From an uncultured Lachnospiraceae bacterium (lineage in GTDB: Bacteria > Bacillota_A > Clostridia > Lachnospirales > Lachnospiraceae): a stretch of DNA of 6,383 nucleotides. Shown here piece by piece: positions 1 through 6,383 of the stretch. Both the position numbers and the translations under genes were made by a program. The first letter of the stretch is position 1, and every line of letters begins with the position of its first letter. The stretch lies in assembly GCA_902766415.1 (NCBI GenBank), contig CACXDR010000196.1, positions 1 through 6,383 on the forward strand, written 5' to 3'. The notes beneath the pieces are model-generated. The model made no database searches, had not been told where the DNA came from, and saw only the letters and a list, made by a program, of their open reading frames with translations.

Positions 1-1641
1 GGGATGAAGAGCTTCATGAAGGAGCTGAAGCCGGAGACGCTGGAGGATATCATCGCCGGCATCTCCCTCTACCGGCCGGGCCCCATGGACTTTATCCCGC
101 GGTATTTAAAGGGAAAGAACGACCGCTCCTCCATCCGGTACGAGTGCGCCGAGCTCGAGCCGATCCTCAGGCCCACGTACGGCTGCATCGTCTACCAGGA
201 GCAGGTCATGCAGATCGTGCGGGACCTCGCGGGCTACACGCTCGGGCGGAGCGACCTGGTGCGCCGCGCCATGAGCAAGAAGAAGGAATCCGTCATGAAG
301 AAGGAGCGGCAGAACTTCGTCTACGGAAACGCGGACGAGGGCGTGCCGGGCTGCGTTTCGAAGGGGATCCCCGCGGAGGTCGCGAACCACATCTTCGACG
401 AGATGACGGATTTCGCGAAGTACGCGTTCAACAAGTCCCACGCGGCGTGCTACGCCTACGTTTCGTTCCAGACCGCCTGGCTCAAGTACTACTTCCCGAA
501 GGAGTTCATGGCCGCGCTCATGACGAGCGTCATCGACAACACGACGAAGACCTCCGAATATATCCTGACCTGCCGGCAGATGGGCATCCCGATCCTCGCG
601 CCGGACGTCAACGAGGGCGAGAGCGGGTTCTCCGTCTCGGGGGACGGCATCCGCTTCGGGCTCTCCGCGATCAAGAACGTGGGCACGGGCGTGTCCGACG
701 AGATCGTGAGGGAGCGGAAGAGCGGCGGGCCGTTCCGGTCGCTGGAGGACTTCATAGACCGCCTCTCGAACAAGGAGGTGAACCGGCGCACGCTCGAGAA
801 CTTCATCAAGGCGGGCGCGCTGGATTCGCTGCCGGGGAACCGGAAGCAGAAGGTGCTGATCGTCCCGGAGCTTCTTGACCGGAAGAACAACCGGAAGAAC
901 ACGGTCGCGGGGCAGATGACGCTCTTTGACTTCGCGACGGAGGAGGACCGGGAGAGCTTCCGCGTCGCCTTCCCGAAGACCGGGGAGTTCGCGCGGGAGG
1001 ACCTGCTCGCGTTCGAGAAGGAGACCCTGGGCATCTACCTGAGCGGCCATCCGCTGGACTCCTACATGGACCTCTGGGAGAGGAACGTGACGGCGAAGTC
1101 CATCGATTTCATCGTGGACCCGGAGACCGGGCGCGCGAACGTGCGCGACGGGGAGCGGGTGACCATCGGCGGCCTCCTGACCGAGCGGACGCTGAAGACC
1201 ACGAAGACGAACCAGACCATGGCCTTCGTCACGGTCGAGGACCTCGTGGGCTCCGTGGAAACGCTGCTTTTCCCGAAGACCTTTGAGCGGTACCGCGACA
1301 TGCTGGTGCCGGAGGCGAAGGTCTTCATGCGCGGCCGCGTTTCCGTAGGGGACGAGGACGTCCAGGGAAAGCTGATCTGCGAGGACCTGCGGCCGTTTGT
1401 TAAGCGGGAGACCACGCTCTGGATCCGGTACCGGAACCGCGCGGCGTACGACGCGGATATCGCCCGGCTCATGACGGACCTCGGGAACAGCGAGGGCGAG
1501 GACAAGGTCAAGATCTACCTTAAGGAAGAAAAGCAGATGCGCTACCTTGGCGACAACTGGCGCGTGAGCGTGAACGGGGAGCTTCTTGCCGCGATCCGCG
1601 CGCGCCTCGGCACGGACAACGTCCAGGCCGTTACGAAGTAA
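1..1641 (+). CDS. dnaE: DNA polymerase III alpha subunit, C-terminal half (5' end outside window)
   Basis: Replicative C-family DNA polymerase, which copies the chromosome as part of the cytoplasmic replisome. The window enters the gene mid-frame, so the PHP domain and the palm with its catalytic aspartates lie upstream. Counting from the Met at nt 4, residues 20-95 are fingers, with RPGP (24-27), YGCIVYQEQVMQI (59-71) and RRAMSKKK (87-94). FNKSHAACYAYVSFQ (142-156) follows. A helix-hairpin-helix region spans about 215-280. QMTLF (304-308) is a sliding-clamp binding motif. TLGIYLSGHP (341-350) leads into an OB fold at about 385-465. The last residues (GDNWRVS, 516-522) align from memory with the E. 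coli DnaE tail, so the 3' end is intact. The reading frame is uninterrupted. CGG arginine codons are frequent, unlike in the next gene. A phosphofructokinase gene downstream of dnaE is a familiar Firmicutes arrangement. The assignment is secure; the exact DnaE subtype was not resolved. Confidence 0.97.
   Translation, partial: GMKSFMKELKPETLEDIIAGISLYRPGPMDFIPRYLKGKNDRSSIRYECAELEPILRPTYGCIVYQEQVMQIVRDLAGYTLGRSDLVRRAMSKKKESVMKKERQNFVYGNADEGVPGCVSKGIPAEVANHIFDEMTDFAKYAFNKSHAACYAYVSFQTAWLKYYFPKEFMAALMTSVIDNTTKTSEYILTCRQMGIPILAPDVNEGESGFSVSGDGIRFGLSAIKNVGTGVSDEIVRERKSGGPFRSLEDFIDRLSNKEVNRRTLENFIKAGALDSLPGNRKQKVLIVPELLDRKNNRKNTVAGQMTLFDFATEEDRESFRVAFPKTGEFAREDLLAFEKETLGIYLSGHPLDSYMDLWERNVTAKSIDFIVDPETGRANVRDGERVTIGGLLTERTLKTTKTNQTMAFVTVEDLVGSVETLLFPKTFERYRDMLVPEAKVFMRGRVSVGDEDVQGKLICEDLRPFVKRETTLWIRYRNRAAYDADIARLMTDLGNSEGEDKVKIYLKEEKQMRYLGDNWRVSVNGELLAAIRARLGTDNVQAVTK
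913..927 (+). other. Sliding-clamp (beta) binding motif within DnaE
   Basis: These bases encode Q-M-T-L-F, which fits the QxxLF clamp-binding consensus. It sits after the helix-hairpin-helix region and before the OB fold, as QADMF does in E. coli DnaE. It would tether the polymerase to the DnaN ring. The motif is read directly; clamp binding is inferred from the family. Confidence 0.75.
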
Positions 1642-1663
1642 AAGCGGGCTTTCCATGCGGAGG

Positions 1664-1685
1664 CGGGAACATTTTCCGTTAATTT
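1664..1685 (+). terminator. Possible weak terminator after dnaE
   Basis: CGGGAA (1664-1669) can pair with TTTCCG (1673-1678) across a CAT triloop. That gives six pairs, one of them G-T, followed by the T-rich TTAATTTG. The stem is short and the tail is interrupted, so this is only a candidate. No better terminator is visible between dnaE and the next gene. Confidence 0.25.
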
Positions 1686-1707
1686 GTAAAGCCATTCATG
1701 GTTATTG

Positions 1708-1736
1708 TTTTCACAAAAGCCAAAGTCTGCTATAAT
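1708..1736 (+). promoter_or_regulatory. Housekeeping sigma promoter for the phosphofructokinase genes
   Basis: A perfect -10 box TATAAT (1731-1736) is preceded by TGC (1728-1730), making an extended -10 element. TTTTCA (1708-1713) is a 4-of-6 match to the -35 consensus at the optimal 17-base spacing. The surrounding bases are markedly AT-richer than the neighbouring genes. Transcription should start near 1743 and leave a leader of about 65 bases before the downstream ATG. Confidence 0.8.
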
Positions 1737-1766
1737 AGGTAGCGGTTTTCAATCAACAGCAATCTA

Positions 1767-1784
1767 TATGGCCGCAAGGCCATA
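1767..1784 (+). other. GCAA-tetraloop hairpin in the pfp leader
   Basis: TATGGCC (1767-1773) pairs perfectly with GGCCATA (1778-1784) around a GCAA loop, a stable GNRA tetraloop. It lies in the predicted mRNA leader, about 14 bases before the Shine-Dalgarno region. It is followed by an A run, not a T run, so it is not a terminator for the + strand. A role in mRNA stability or translation is inference only. Confidence 0.55.
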
Positions 1785-1807
1785 AAAAAGAAAGGCAGGG
1801 TATTATC

Positions 1808-3103
1808 ATGATGAGTGGAAAAGGCAACATCGTCGTCGGCCAGTCCGGCGGCCCCACAGCAGTTATCAACGCAAGCCTCGCAGGCGTCTTCAAGACCGCG
1901 CTTGACAGAGGGTTCGATCATGTCTATGGCATGCGCTACGGCATCCAGGGCTTCATCGACGGTCAGTACTGCGATCTTTCCGACTATATCAAGAACAACC
2001 TCGACCTCGAGCTTCTGAAGAAGACTCCGTCCGCATTCCTCGGCACCTGCCGCTATAAGCTTCCGGCGATCCATGAGGACAAGGCGCTTTATGAGAAGAT
2101 CTTCGGCATTCTTGAGAGAATGAATGTCACCGTCTTCATCTACATCGGCGGCAACGACTCCATGGATACCATCAAGAAGCTCTCCGACTACGCGATGCTG
2201 ACCGGCAGCACCACGAAGTTCATCGGCTGCCCGAAGACCATCGACAACGACCTGGCTCTTACGGACCACACCCCGGGCTTCGGCAGCGCAGCGAAGTACA
2301 TCGCCGCTTCCACCAAGGAGCTCATCCGCGACGCGCTCGGCTTCTCCTACAAGAAGAAGAACGTCACGATCGTCGAGATCATGGGCCGCAACGCAGGCTG
2401 GCTGGTCGGCGCATCCGCTCTGTCCAAGGGCGAGGACTGCGACGGACCGGACCTGATCTACCTTCCGGAGATCCCGTTCGACATCGACCGCTTCGTTGAG
2501 AAGGTCAAGGACCTCCTGGACAAGCAGGACGTCGTCGTCGCTGCTGTCTCCGAGGGCATCAAGACCGTCGAGGGCAAGTATGTCTGCGAGTACACCGCTG
2601 GCTCCGAGACGAAGGACGCGTTCGGCCACGTCCAGATGACCGGCACCGCGGCATACCTTGCGAACCTGATCCATGAAAAGCTCGGCTGCAAGACCAGAAG
2701 CGTCGAGTTCTCCACCCTTCAGAGATCCGCGGCGCACCTTGCAAGCCGCGTCGACGTCGACGAGGCGTTCATGGTCGGCGGCGCAGCTGTCAAGGCGGCT
2801 GATGAGGGCGATACCGGCATGATGGTCGTCATCGACAGGCTGTCCGACGATCCCTACCAGTCCACCACCGGCGTCTATGACGTCCACAGGATCGCGAATG
2901 ACGAGAAGCTTGTCCCGAGAGAGTGGATCAACGAGGAAGGCGACTATGTCACCGAGGACTTCATCGACTACGTCCGTCCGCTCATCCAGGGCAACAACTC
3001 CTTCGTTATGGTCTCCGGCGTTCCGAGGCACCTTGTCATGAACCCGAAGGGCTACAAGGACATTTACACGCACGAGTTCCAGTCGATCGGCGAGGAAGAG
3101 TAA
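1808..3103 (+). CDS. pfp: 6-phosphofructokinase, pyrophosphate-dependent type
   Basis: Phosphorylates fructose 6-phosphate to fructose 1,6-bisphosphate in cytoplasmic glycolysis, probably with pyrophosphate as donor, which would make the step reversible. At 431 residues it is longer than the roughly 320-residue ATP enzymes. GQSGGPTAVINAS (11-23) is the N-terminal phosphate-binding loop. GGNDS (114-118) places Asp117 where ATP enzymes have Gly104 (E. coli numbering). CPKTIDNDL (141-149) places Lys143 where they have Gly124, with Asp146 as catalytic base. An Asp and a Lys at these two sites are the known signature of PPi-dependent enzymes. MGRNAGW (192-198) and SEG (248-250) fit the sugar-phosphate site. 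The start is ATG at 1808 behind AGGCAGGG (1793-1800); the adjacent ATG at 1811 is equally possible. None of its 15 arginines uses CGG, suggesting high expression. It has its own promoter upstream and lies 60 bases before a second phosphofructokinase. Donor specificity is inferred, not shown. Confidence 0.9.
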   Translation: MMSGKGNIVVGQSGGPTAVINASLAGVFKTALDRGFDHVYGMRYGIQGFIDGQYCDLSDYIKNNLDLELLKKTPSAFLGTCRYKLPAIHEDKALYEKIFGILERMNVTVFIYIGGNDSMDTIKKLSDYAMLTGSTTKFIGCPKTIDNDLALTDHTPGFGSAAKYIAASTKELIRDALGFSYKKKNVTIVEIMGRNAGWLVGASALSKGEDCDGPDLIYLPEIPFDIDRFVEKVKDLLDKQDVVVAAVSEGIKTVEGKYVCEYTAGSETKDAFGHVQMTGTAAYLANLIHEKLGCKTRSVEFSTLQRSAAHLASRVDVDEAFMVGGAAVKAADEGDTGMMVVIDRLSDDPYQSTTGVYDVHRIANDEKLVPREWINEEGDYVTEDFIDYVRPLIQGNNSFVMVSGVPRHLVMNPKGYKDIYTHEFQSIGEEE

Positions 3104-3152
3104 GCTTCCCCTGCCGCACGGCATAACCGCTTAACCACATCAGCACATCATG

Positions 3153-3158
3153 AGGTGA
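3153..3158 (+). promoter_or_regulatory. Ribosome binding site that decides the pfkA start
   Basis: AGGTGA (3153-3158), preceded by TG, is a good Shine-Dalgarno sequence five bases before the ATG at 3164. An in-frame GTG at 3155 lies inside this site and has no Shine-Dalgarno of its own, so the ATG is preferred. Confidence 0.75.
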
Positions 3159-3163
3159 AAAAG

Positions 3164-4126
3164 ATGAGGACAATCGGCTTACTGACCAGCGGCGGAGACG
3201 CGCCGGGCATGAACGCATGCATCCGCGCCGTGGTCCGCACAGCGATCCACCAGGGACTGGGTGTCAAGGGCATCATGAGAGGATATTCCGGCCTCCTGAC
3301 GGAAGAGATCGTGGACCTGAATACGACCAGCGTCGCCGAGATCATCGACGACGGCGGCACCATCCTTTACACGGCGCGCTGCGATGAGATGAGGACGGAG
3401 GACGGCCCGAAGAACGCGGCTGACGTCCTGAAGAAGCACGGGATCGACGGCCTTGTCGTCATCGGCGGCGACGGCTCCTTCGCGGGCGCCGGGAAGATCT
3501 CCCAGTACGGGATCAACGTCATGGGCGTGCCCGGGACCATCGACCTCGACATTGCGTGCACGGACTACACGATCGGCTTCGACACCGCGGTCAACACCGC
3601 GATGCAGGCCATCGACAAGGTCCGCGATACATCGACCTCCCACGAGCGCTGCTCGATCATCGAGGTCATGGGCCGCCACGCGGGCTACATCGCCCTGTGG
3701 TGCGGCATCGCGAACGGCGCGGAGTACATCCTCCTTCCGGAGAAGTACGACGGGAACGAGCAGATGCTGGTGGACACGATCATCGACAGCCACAAGCGCG
3801 GGAAGAACCACCACATCATCATCAACGCGGAGGGCATCGGGCATTCGACCTCCATGGCGAAGCGTATCGAGGCCGCGACCGGCATCGAGACCAGGGCTAC
3901 CATCCTTGGCTACCTGCAGCGCGGCGGATCGCCGACCGCGAAGGACCGCGTGTACGCGTCCAAGATGGGCGCGAGGGCGGTCGAGCTCCTGCTTGAGGGG
4001 GCAAAGAACCGTGTCGTAGCGTCCCAGAACGGGCAGATCGTTGACTACGATATCCAGGAGGGTCTGGCAATGCAGAAGGCCTTCCCGGACGAAGACTTCG
4101 ACCTCGCGAGGATGCTGACAAGATAA
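3164..4126 (+). CDS. pfkA: ATP-dependent 6-phosphofructokinase
   Basis: Carries out the committed, essentially irreversible ATP-dependent phosphorylation of fructose 6-phosphate in glycolysis; the family acts as a cytoplasmic homotetramer. With the ATG at 3164 it has 320 residues, the E. coli PfkA length, and residue numbers match E. coli mature numbering up to about residue 215. LLTSGGDAPGMNA (6-18) is the ATP loop. GGDGS (101-105) and PGTID (123-127) keep Gly104 and Gly124, which mark ATP use, with Asp127 as catalytic base. Arg162, MGR (169-171), Glu223, Arg244 and Arg253 fit the sugar-phosphate site. Oddities are Leu128 for the usual Asn and Tyr250 where E. coli has His249. In the effector site Arg21, Arg25, Arg154 and Glu187 are kept, but residue 54 is Thr instead of Arg and residue 59 is Glu instead of Asp. 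An in-frame GTG at 3155 would add three residues but lies in the ribosome binding site. It is probably cotranscribed with the pyrophosphate-type gene. Confidence 0.95.
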   Translation: MRTIGLLTSGGDAPGMNACIRAVVRTAIHQGLGVKGIMRGYSGLLTEEIVDLNTTSVAEIIDDGGTILYTARCDEMRTEDGPKNAADVLKKHGIDGLVVIGGDGSFAGAGKISQYGINVMGVPGTIDLDIACTDYTIGFDTAVNTAMQAIDKVRDTSTSHERCSIIEVMGRHAGYIALWCGIANGAEYILLPEKYDGNEQMLVDTIIDSHKRGKNHHIIINAEGIGHSTSMAKRIEAATGIETRATILGYLQRGGSPTAKDRVYASKMGARAVELLLEGAKNRVVASQNGQIVDYDIQEGLAMQKAFPDEDFDLARMLTR

Positions 4127-4138
4127 ACTGAAAAAACA

Positions 4139-4177
4139 CTGCCGCATCGGGAGCTGCCGGTGCGGCAGCGTTCTGTT
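4139..4177 (+). terminator. Hairpin after pfkA, probable intrinsic terminator or attenuator
   Basis: CTGCCGCATCGG (4139-4150) pairs with CCGGTGCGGCAG (4157-4168) over the six-base loop GAGCTG. That is 12 pairs including one T-G. The following CGTTCTGTT is only moderately T-rich, so termination may be partial on the + strand. Six A's at 4131-4136 precede the stem and would form a U run if read from the opposite strand. No promoter is evident between this hairpin and the next gene. Confidence 0.7.
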
Positions 4178-4191
4178 ATACGGGAGGGAAC

Positions 4192-4532
4192 ATGGCGGAC
4201 GTGAATGCAGGGCGCACCGTGCTCTGCGGAGCGAACTCTTATTTAAAGAAATATTACCTGAATCCGGCGTTTCAGAAGCTTCCGGAATCCGTGAAGGACG
4301 AGCTGCAGATCCTCTGCGTGACCATCACGGAGGAGGCCGGCGGGATCCTTACGCTCGAGTACGACGAGGACGGCACGCTCGAATTCCGGACGGCAGCGGA
4401 CGATGCCGACTATCTCTTCGACGATATCGCCTGCGGCATGAAGATCGCCCACGCGCGGTTCGAGAAGCAGGAGCTCCTTGAGGCGCTGGAGCTCTACTAC
4501 AGAGTGGTGTTCCTCGGAAAAGCGGTGGAAGA

Positions 4533-4536
<4 letters not shown>
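4192..4536 (+). CDS. Uncharacterised small protein, DUF6145-like
   Basis: A 114-residue soluble, acidic protein of unknown function. The segments VLCGANSYLKKYYLNPAF (10-27), ILCVTITEEAGGILTLEYD (40-58) and ELLEALELYYRVVFLGK (94-110) resemble, from memory, the DUF6145 family found mainly in Lachnospiraceae. There is no signal peptide, membrane segment or recognisable catalytic motif. The two cysteines in the first half (12 and 42) and Cys81 do not form an obvious metal motif. The likely fold is a beta-rich centre (about 40-67) with a C-terminal helix (about 90-107). The start is ATG at 4192 behind GGGAGG (4182-4187). Its stop overlaps the dusB start by four bases, so the two are probably translationally coupled. 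A shared role with tRNA modification is possible but rests on position alone. That it is a real gene is well supported by codon pattern, ribosome site and overlap; the family name is less certain. Confidence 0.8.
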
Positions 4537-5490
<954 letters not shown>

Positions 5491-5501
<11 letters not shown>

Positions 5502-5519
5502 ATGCAATTCACTTATAAT
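5491..5519 (+). promoter_or_regulatory. Perfect consensus housekeeping promoter for greA-lysS
   Basis: TTGACA (5491-5496) and TATAAT (5514-5519) both match the sigma-70/sigma-A consensus at all six positions, with the ideal 17-base spacer. The -35 box lies inside the last coding triplets of dusB (Leu-Asp-Arg-stop), and the -10 box lies just after the stop. Transcription should start near 5527, giving a leader of about 53 bases. No operator could be recognised. A small GC-rich inverted repeat (CCCGCGGG, 5538-5545) lies in the leader. Confidence 0.9.
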
Positions 5520-5579
5520 GTCCGTTAAGTCTGCCCGCCCGCGGGTCAAATTGTAATCAGAATCGGAGGATTTAGCATC

Positions 5580-6074
5580 ATGGCAGAGGTAAAAAAGAAC
5601 GTTCTCACTTACGAAGGTTTGAAACGTTACGAGGAAGAGCTTCAGGATCTGAAGGTCAACAAGAGAAAGGAAATCGCCGACAAGATCAAGGAAGCAAGAG
5701 AACAGGGAGACCTTTCCGAGAACGCCGAGTATGATGCGGCCAAGGATGAGCAGCGCGATATTGAGGCAAGGATCGAGGAGCTCGAGGACCTCCTGAAGCA
5801 CGCGGAGGTCTACGTCGAGGACGAGGCAAGCCTGGACGTCGTGAGCATCGGCACCAAGGTCAGGCTTTTTGACCTTGACGAGGACGAGGATCTCGACTTC
5901 AAGATCGTAGGCTCCACTGAGGCAAATTCGCTGAAGGGCATGATCTCCAACGAATCCCCGGTCGGCATGGCGCTGCTCGGGAAGAAGGCCGGAGAGGTCG
6001 TCAGCGTTGAGACCCAGATGGGCACCATCCAGTATAAGATCATCAGCATTACGAGGGACCAGGATAATGGCTAA
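5580..6074 (+). CDS. greA: Transcription elongation factor GreA
   Basis: Binds RNA polymerase through the secondary channel and stimulates cleavage of the backtracked RNA 3' end, rescuing stalled complexes. The 164 residues are close to the usual length of about 158. Residues 1-80 form the antiparallel coiled coil. Its tip holds [16 protein letters not shown] (43-58), where Asp44 and Glu47 are the acidic residues that complete the polymerase active site. Residues from about 85 form the FKBP-like globular domain, with [18 protein letters not shown] matching the conserved SPI..GLIG.. region. The start is ATG at 5580 behind GGAGGA (5565-5570), spaced nine bases. None of the seven arginines uses CGG, which together with the perfect upstream promoter suggests strong expression. 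The stop codon lies inside the beginning of lysS. GreA rather than GreB is supported by the sequence style and by the lysS neighbour. Confidence 0.97.
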   Translation: MAEVKKNVLTYEGLKRYEEELQDLKVNKRKEIADKIKEAREQGDLSENAEYDAAKDEQRDIEARIEELEDLLKHAEVYVEDEASLDVVSIGTKVRLFDLDEDEDLDFKIVGSTEANSLKGMISNESPVGMALLGKKAGEVVSVETQMGTIQYKIISITRDQDNG

Positions 6075-6383
6075 TGAAGTAAACACACAGAATGAAGTAA
6101 CTGACGCGAAGCAGGCCGAGAAGGAGCTGAAGGAGCTCCACAGGCTTGAGCAGGTGCGTCTTGAAAAGCTGCAGGAGCTCCAGGCGCAGGGCCGCGATCC
6201 TTTCGAGATCGTGAAGTACGACGTCACCGCGCACTCCGAGGACGTGAAGGAACGCTTCGAGGAGTACGAGGGAAAGGACGTCACGGTCGCCGGCCGCATG
6301 ATGTCAAAGCGCGTCATGGGCAAGGCGTCCTTCTGCAACGTCCTCGACCTGAAGGGCAATATCCAGATCTACGTCGCGCGTGA
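6067..6383 (+). CDS. lysS: Lysyl-tRNA synthetase, class II, N-terminal part (3' end outside window)
   Basis: Charges tRNA-Lys with lysine in the cytoplasm. Only the first 105 codons are present, out of about 500 expected. Residues 1-40 form a charged N-terminal helical extension ([15 protein letters not shown]). [11 protein letters not shown] (44-54) follows. The OB-fold anticodon-binding domain begins near [19 protein letters not shown] (71-89) and runs through the IQIYVAR segment (99-105), which aligns from memory with E. coli LysS (GRMM..R.MGKASF, IQLYVAR). The class II catalytic motifs 2 and 3 lie beyond the window. The start is ATG at 6067, overlapping the end of greA by eight bases. GAGGGA (6053-6058) is a suitable ribosome site eight bases upstream. 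The gene is therefore likely cotranscribed and coupled with greA, a pairing common in Firmicutes. The frame is open to the last base. Confidence 0.96.
   Translation, partial: MANEVNTQNEVTDAKQAEKELKELHRLEQVRLEKLQELQAQGRDPFEIVKYDVTAHSEDVKERFEEYEGKDVTVAGRMMSKRVMGKASFCNVLDLKGNIQIYVAR

Noticed and set aside
106..1695. A long open frame on the - strand opposite dnaE, with others opposite the kinases and opposite greA/dusB
   Set aside because: Long antisense frames are expected in high-GC coding DNA. The predicted proteins are low-complexity, rich in Arg, Val, Leu, Asp and His, match no family I recognise, and lie opposite clearly real genes.
3112..3123. Inverted repeat TGCCG-CA-CGGCA between the two kinase genes as a terminator
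   Set aside because: The two-base loop forces a stem of at most four pairs, and no T run follows.
3155..3163. GTG at 3155 as the pfkA start
   Set aside because: It lies inside the AGGTGA ribosome site and would add only Met-Lys-Lys. No Shine-Dalgarno precedes it, whereas the ATG at 3164 is correctly spaced and gives the usual family length.
4175..4181. GTTATAC just before the small gene as a -10 box
   Set aside because: It has no -35 partner at 16-18 bases (the position falls in the hairpin), and it would place the transcript start on top of the ribosome site.
5534..5545. GC-rich inverted repeat in the greA leader as an operator or terminator
   Set aside because: Only four or five pairs can form with a legal loop, there is no T tail, and a CCCGCGGG palindrome is easily found by chance in DNA of this composition.

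Overview
This window is an ordinary stretch of bacterial core genome, all on the + strand, with roughly 60% G+C by eye. Gene order and protein style point to a high-GC member of the Clostridia, most likely Lachnospiraceae. The clues are dnaE next to phosphofructokinase genes, a small protein resembling the Lachnospiraceae DUF6145 family, and dusB-greA-lysS in a row. The family-level placement is inference; no rRNA or other marker is present.

Layout: (1) 1-1641 is the 3' half of dnaE, the replicative DNA polymerase III alpha subunit, cut by the window edge. (2) 1642-1807 is a gap with a convincing extended -10 promoter and a GCAA-capped leader hairpin. (3) 1808-3103 is a phosphofructokinase with the residues typical of pyrophosphate-dependent enzymes. 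(4) 3164-4126 is a second phosphofructokinase of the ATP-dependent PfkA type. (5) 4139-4168 is a strong hairpin with a mediocre T tail. (6) 4192-4536 is a small uncharacterised protein, whose stop codon overlaps (7) dusB, tRNA-dihydrouridine synthase (4533-5501). (8) A perfect TTGACA-17-TATAAT promoter begins inside the last codons of dusB and drives (9) greA (5580-6074), which overlaps (10) the start of lysS (6067 to the window end, truncated). No gap exceeds 170 bases.

The genes fall into three groups by job: replication (dnaE), the committed step of glycolysis (two fructose-6-phosphate kinases with different phosphoryl donors), and RNA-level information processing (dusB, greA, lysS). Likely transcription units are pfp-pfkA from the promoter at 1708-1736, with possible read-through into the small gene and dusB, and greA-lysS from the promoter at 5491-5519.

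I found no mobile element, CRISPR array, RNA gene, defence system or clearly new biological system. The most interesting points are the tandem PPi-type and ATP-type phosphofructokinases, their active-site and effector-site substitutions, and the consensus greA promoter embedded in the dusB coding end.
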